Source of the DNA: Bifidobacteriaceae bacterium
GTDB taxonomy: Bacteria > Actinomycetota > Actinomycetes > Actinomycetales > WQXJ01
Assembly (NCBI GenBank): GCA_031261885.1
Contig: JAISIU010000111.1
Coordinates: 1 to 8,888, forward strand
Direction of reading: 5' to 3'
DNA length: 8,888 bases
Position numbers and translations under genes: made by a program. The notes under the pieces were generated by a model. The model was not told where the DNA came from and did no database searches. It worked only from the letters and a program-made list of their open reading frames with translations. The stretch's first letter is position 1. The number at the start of each line of letters is the position of its first letter. This document shows, one piece after another, positions 6,125-8,888 of this stretch.

Positions 6125-8110
6125 ATGACCGCCACAACCGCCGCGCCGAGCAAACCCGGCAAGGCCGCCAAACCCTACAAATGGTGGGTGCACGGCGACT
6201 GGAACGGACTGTTCGGGCTCGGCACCAACGTCCTGCTCAACGTCATCGTCCTCACCGGACTATGCCTCACCGTGGTCCACATCCCATCCGCGACCGTCTA
6301 CGGCCGCATCCTGCCGGCGCTCGGCATCGCGCTGCCGCTCGGCAACATCTGGTACACGTTCCTGGCCCGGTCCCTGTCCAAGCGTGAGAACCGCTCCGAC
6401 GTCACCGCGCTACCCTACGGGCCGAGCGTGCCGCACACGTTCATCGTGGTCGGCGTCGTCATGCTGCCCGTCTACCTCGAATCCCACGACCCGATGAAGG
6501 CGTGGCGCAGCGGGCTCGCCTGGTGCATGCTGATCGGCGTCATCGTGCTGATCGGCGCCGTGATCGGCCCATGGGTGCGCAAATGGCTGCCCCGCGCCGC
6601 GCTGCTCGGGTCGCTGGCCGGCATCTCGATCACGTTCATCGCGATGCGGCCCGTCTCCCAGATGTGGCAAGCGCCATGGATCGCGCTGTGCGCCTTCGCG
6701 TTCATCCTCGTCGGCTGGATGGCGAACCGGAAGATGCCGTTCAACGCGCCCGTCGGGCTCATCGCCGTCATCGTCGCCACCGTGGTCGCCTGGGTCGCCG
6801 TGCTGCTCAAATGGTCCGACGTGCTCACCACGTCCGCCGTGTCCGATGCCGTCGGGAACCTCGCGCTGCACGCCCCGATCCCGGGCGGCGAGGTCATCAA
6901 GGGCCTCACGGACATCGCCCCGTTGCTGTCCACCGCGATCCCGCTCGGCATCTACAACTTCACCGAGGGCATGACGAACATCGAATCGGCCGCCGCCGCG
7001 GGCGACCGCTACTCGATGCGCCAGGTGCTCGTGGCCGACGGCCTCGGCGCGATCGTCGGCTCCTTCCTCGGCTCGCCGTTCCCGCCGGCCGTGTACATCG
7101 GCCACCCGGGATGGAAGAAGGCCGGCGGGCGGCTCGGCTACTCGCTCGTCACCGGCATCGTGATCTTCGTGATCTGCGTGACAGGCCTCGTCTCGATGTT
7201 CCTCGCGATCTTCCCGATGGCGGCGCTCGTGCCCGTGCTGCTGTACATCGGCCTCGTGATCGGCGGGCAGGCCACGCAGGTCTCGGGCGTCAGATACGCG
7301 CCGGCCATCATCCTCGCGTTGATACCGAACATCGCCCAATGGGCCTCCGGGCAGGTCGACGACGCGCTATCCGCGGCCGGGACCACGGCCAAAGCCGTCG
7401 GCTACTCCGCGATGGGCACGGCCGGATGCATCTACGACGGCATGACGCTGCTCGGCGAGGGCGCCGTGCTGGTCGGCATCATCCTCGGCGCGATCGCCTG
7501 CTTCGCGATCGACAAACGCATGTACGCGGCGGCCGTGACCTCGTGGATCGGGGCGGTCCTGAGCTTCTTCGGCATCATCAACGCCTGGAAGATCGGCATC
7601 AACGCCTCACCCGGCGTGACCCTCGGGTACCTGTTCCTCGGGCTGATCCTGGCCGGGTTCGGCTGGTGGGGCCGCCACGAGAAGGACAAGGGGCTCGACG
7701 ACAACCTGCTGTTCGTCAACGGCACGCTGATGCGCGGCCTGCCGCTGCACGACCACATGGAGGACGCCGAGCTGCTGGCCCGGATCAAGACCGCCGCCAA
7801 GTACCGGCTGCGCGCCGTCGGCGGCGACCATCCCGCGATGTACGAGGCCGCGGCCACCGGCGAGGCCGGCGTCGCCGTGGCCGGCGAGCTCTACCAGCTG
7901 AACACCGAGGTGCTGCTGCGTGTCATCGAGGGCGAACCGGCCGGGCTCAAGCGCGGGCCCGTGGCCCTGGAGGACGGGCGCGTGGTGCCCGGCATCGTGG
8001 CCGCAGACCCCGAGGCCGTGGCCGCCGAGGAGGACATCTCCGAGTTCGGCGGCTGGCGCGAGTACCTGGCCGGCAGGCCGGGCGGGGGCGGGGCCGCCGA
8101 CGCCGCGTGA
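6125..8110 (+). CDS. NCS2-like purine/ureide permease fused to an allophanate-hydrolase C-terminal-like domain
   Basis: 661 residues in two parts. Residues about 25-516 are a polytopic membrane protein: hydrophobic segments near 32-52, 62-80, 105-118, 130-149, 158-174, 183-199, 208-228, 300-316, 339-361, 365-381, 392-401, 441-462, 470-487 and 499-515. It carries the ENRSDVTALPYGPSVP motif (88-103) and the NFTEGMTNIESAAAAGDRY signature (278-296) of xanthine/uracil-type permeases. It likely imports the operon's substrate, probably with a cation. Residues 527-650 are soluble and start LLFVNGTLMRGLPLHDHM, matching the C-terminal domain of allophanate hydrolase (gamma-glutamylcyclotransferase-like fold), and end DISEFGGWREYLAG as those domains do. 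The join KDKGLDDN is smooth and in one frame with no stop, so this is a genuine fusion and not an assembly error visible here. A typical NCS2 permease is about 430-500 residues. Confidence 0.88.
   Translation: MTATTAAPSKPGKAAKPYKWWVHGDWNGLFGLGTNVLLNVIVLTGLCLTVVHIPSATVYGRILPALGIALPLGNIWYTFLARSLSKRENRSDVTALPYGPSVPHTFIVVGVVMLPVYLESHDPMKAWRSGLAWCMLIGVIVLIGAVIGPWVRKWLPRAALLGSLAGISITFIAMRPVSQMWQAPWIALCAFAFILVGWMANRKMPFNAPVGLIAVIVATVVAWVAVLLKWSDVLTTSAVSDAVGNLALHAPIPGGEVIKGLTDIAPLLSTAIPLGIYNFTEGMTNIESAAAAGDRYSMRQVLVADGLGAIVGSFLGSPFPPAVYIGHPGWKKAGGRLGYSLVTGIVIFVICVTGLVSMFLAIFPMAALVPVLLYIGLVIGGQATQVSGVRYAPAIILALIPNIAQWASGQVDDALSAAGTTAKAVGYSAMGTAGCIYDGMTLLGEGAVLVGIILGAIACFAIDKRMYAAAVTSWIGAVLSFFGIINAWKIGINASPGVTLGYLFLGLILAGFGWWGRHEKDKGLDDNLLFVNGTLMRGLPLHDHMEDAELLARIKTAAKYRLRAVGGDHPAMYEAAATGEAGVAVAGELYQLNTEVLLRVIEGEPAGLKRGPVALEDGRVVPGIVAADPEAVAAEEDISEFGGWREYLAGRPGGGGAADAA
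7703..8074 (+). other. Allophanate-hydrolase C-terminal-like domain within the permease
   Basis: Residues 527-650 of the permease. Seen: LFVNGTLMRG at 529-538, a TAAKYRLRAVGG strand-turn at 556-567, GVAVAGELYQL at 582-592, VALEDGRVVPGIV at 613-625, and ISEFGGWREYL at 638-648. The order agrees with standalone 'allophanate hydrolase-related' proteins and the tail of AtzF/DUR1,2. In those enzymes the domain follows the amidase domain; it has been linked to decarboxylation of the amidase product in a yeast enzyme and to assembly in a bacterial one. Here there is no amidase domain in the gene or the window. The domain should lie in the cytoplasm if, as usual, the permease C-terminus does. Confidence 0.82.
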
Positions 8111-8161
8111 TTGGTTGGATCGCGTGAACTGATGTCGCGTTAACCCCGTGATGCGTCATCT

Positions 8162-8219
8162 GGGCGTGGAGGCTAATGGCAGAAATTGCGCCCAAAATCG
8201 CCCAACCGCCTCCACGCCC
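8162..8219. repeat. Perfect 12-bp inverted repeat with 34-nt loop
   Basis: GGGCGTGGAGGC at 8162-8173 is matched exactly by GCCTCCACGCCC at 8208-8219, enclosing 34 nt that include two close copies of CGCCCAA. It lies 51 bp after the permease stop and 113 bp before the amidase start. As RNA it would form a strong GC stem. No T-run follows on either strand, so a standard intrinsic terminator is not supported. It could act as a Rho-assisted end or 3'-stabilising hairpin for the operon, or be a copy of an interspersed repeat. The rest of 8111-8332 holds no gene I can support. Confidence 0.7.
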
Positions 8220-8320
8220 GGGACTGGAGCCGTGCCGCGGGCGGGGCGCCTGCGGCGATTGAACGGGGGCGGCTTGCCGTATCGGGCGGTGGGTCGCCCC
8301 TCCCCGCGCCCGGTCCGGGG

Positions 8321-8326
8321 AATACT
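8321..8326 (+). promoter_or_regulatory. Possible -10 box for the amidase gene
   Basis: AATACT matches TATAAT at four of six positions and ends 6 nt before the GTG at 8333, which would give a transcript starting at or beside the start codon. Only a loose GGGG precedes the GTG. A TTGAAC at 8259-8264 is too far away to be its -35. Confidence 0.3.
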
Positions 8327-8332
8327 GGGGGT

Positions 8333-8888
8333 GTGGGCAATCGATGGAGAACGGGGCTCGTGGCGGTGGCCACGTTCGGGCTCGCGTGCTGCGGGCTGGT
8401 CGGCGCGGCGAGCGCGCCTGCCCGTGGTGCGGCGAGCGCGACTGCCGCCGTCGGACGGACCGATCCCGCGGCATCGGGCACGGTTCACAAGGCGACAGAC
8501 AACGATCCCGGACAAACGACATCGGCCACTTATCCACTGACTGGGTTCACGGTCGCGCTCGACCCGGGCCACCCCGGACGTTACAACGCGGCCGTCCATG
8601 CCAAACTCGTGCCGGACGGGCGCGGCGGGCGCAAGCCGTGCAACGCGAGTGGCACGGCCACGGCCAGCGGCTACCCTGAGCACGCGTTCACGTTCGACGT
8701 GGCCCGCCGCGCCGCCAAGCTGCTCAGGGCCCAGGGCGCGACGGTCGTCATGACCCGCTCCACGGACCACGGCAAGGGCCTGTGCGTCAACCAGCGCGGC
8801 ACGTTCGGCCAGCGGCACGGCGCCGACGTCATGGTGTCCCTCCACGCCGACGGCTCGACGAACACGAGCCTCAAGGGCTACTTCGGCA
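8333..8888 (+). CDS. Secreted N-acetylmuramoyl-L-alanine amidase (Amidase_3), C-terminus cut by right edge
   Basis: 185 codons are visible. Reading from GTG 8333 gives MGNRWRTGLVAVATFG, a hydrophobic stretch to residue 25, and ASA at 26-28, a good signal-peptidase I site. No lipobox is placed correctly, so it is probably released or wall-associated. A Thr/Ala-rich linker of about 40 residues follows. The catalytic domain begins at FTVALDPGH (72-80). Zinc ligands of the family can be assigned: H80, E116 in GYPEHAFTF, and H171 in VSLHADGS; the catalytic glutamate lies beyond the edge. The insert LVPDGRGGRKPCNASGTAT, with C103 and a later C151, resembles actinobacterial amidases such as mycobacterial Rv3717, in which a disulfide is present. 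The enzyme cleaves the MurNAc-L-Ala bond of peptidoglycan during cell separation or remodelling. It is functionally unrelated to the operon. The start has no ATG and depends on the signal-peptide reading. Confidence 0.87.
   Translation, partial: MGNRWRTGLVAVATFGLACCGLVGAASAPARGAASATAAVGRTDPAASGTVHKATDNDPGQTTSATYPLTGFTVALDPGHPGRYNAAVHAKLVPDGRGGRKPCNASGTATASGYPEHAFTFDVARRAAKLLRAQGATVVMTRSTDHGKGLCVNQRGTFGQRHGADVMVSLHADGSTNTSLKGYFG

Noticed and set aside
7703..8074. Functional gamma-glutamylcyclotransferase enzyme on the permease
   Set aside because: The fold is probably shared, but the specific blocks (FVNGTLMRGLPLH, ISEFGGWREYL) belong to the allophanate-hydrolase-type branch, and nothing in the context suggests glutathione or gamma-glutamyl substrates.
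8162..8219. Rho-independent terminator
   Set aside because: The stem is strong, but no run of T follows on either strand and the loop is 34 nt, much longer than usual.

Overview
The window comes from a high-GC Gram-positive bacterium of the Actinomycetota. Base composition is strongly GC-biased, and third codon positions in the real genes are almost all G or C. The start of a PucR-type regulator and a secreted peptidoglycan amidase of the actinobacterial type at the two ends fit this. I cannot fix the family or genus. Because of the GC bias most long open frames on both strands are shadows of six real genes on the + strand, plus one partial gene at each edge.

Layout: (1) 1-137, minus strand: N-terminal 45 codons of a PucR-family transcription factor running off the left edge. 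(2) 138-261: divergent control region with a perfect 17-bp palindrome. (3) 262-6017: a tightly packed five-gene + strand operon in which every junction is an ATGA stop/start overlap: allH (DUF2877), fdrA/allF (succinyl-CoA-synthetase-like), allG (DUF1116), carbamate kinase, and an isochorismatase-fold cysteine hydrolase resembling biuret hydrolase. (4) 6125-8110: an NCS2-like (xanthine/uracil type) permease whose last ~130 residues are not membrane protein but a domain resembling the C-terminal domain of allophanate hydrolase. (5) 8111-8332: intergenic region with a perfect 12-bp inverted repeat. (6) 8333-8888: start of an exported N-acetylmuramoyl-L-alanine amidase, unrelated to the operon and cut by the right edge.

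How the genes fit together: in E. coli, fdrA-ylbE-ylbF (allFGH) have been reported to encode the oxamate carbamoyltransferase that phosphorolyses oxalurate to oxamate and carbamoyl phosphate. Carbamate kinase then converts carbamoyl phosphate and ADP to ATP, NH3 and CO2. Here that module is joined to an uptake protein and a ureide-type amidohydrolase, under a divergent purine-catabolism-type regulator. The window therefore reads as an import-and-ferment unit for a small carbamoylated nitrogen compound. The biuret-hydrolase-like enzyme and the allophanate-hydrolase-like domain on the permease raise the possibility that the substrate is biuret, triuret or allophanate rather than, or as well as, oxalurate. 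That substrate assignment is inference. No allantoinase, ureidoglycolate dehydrogenase or allophanate hydrolase amidase domain is present in the window.
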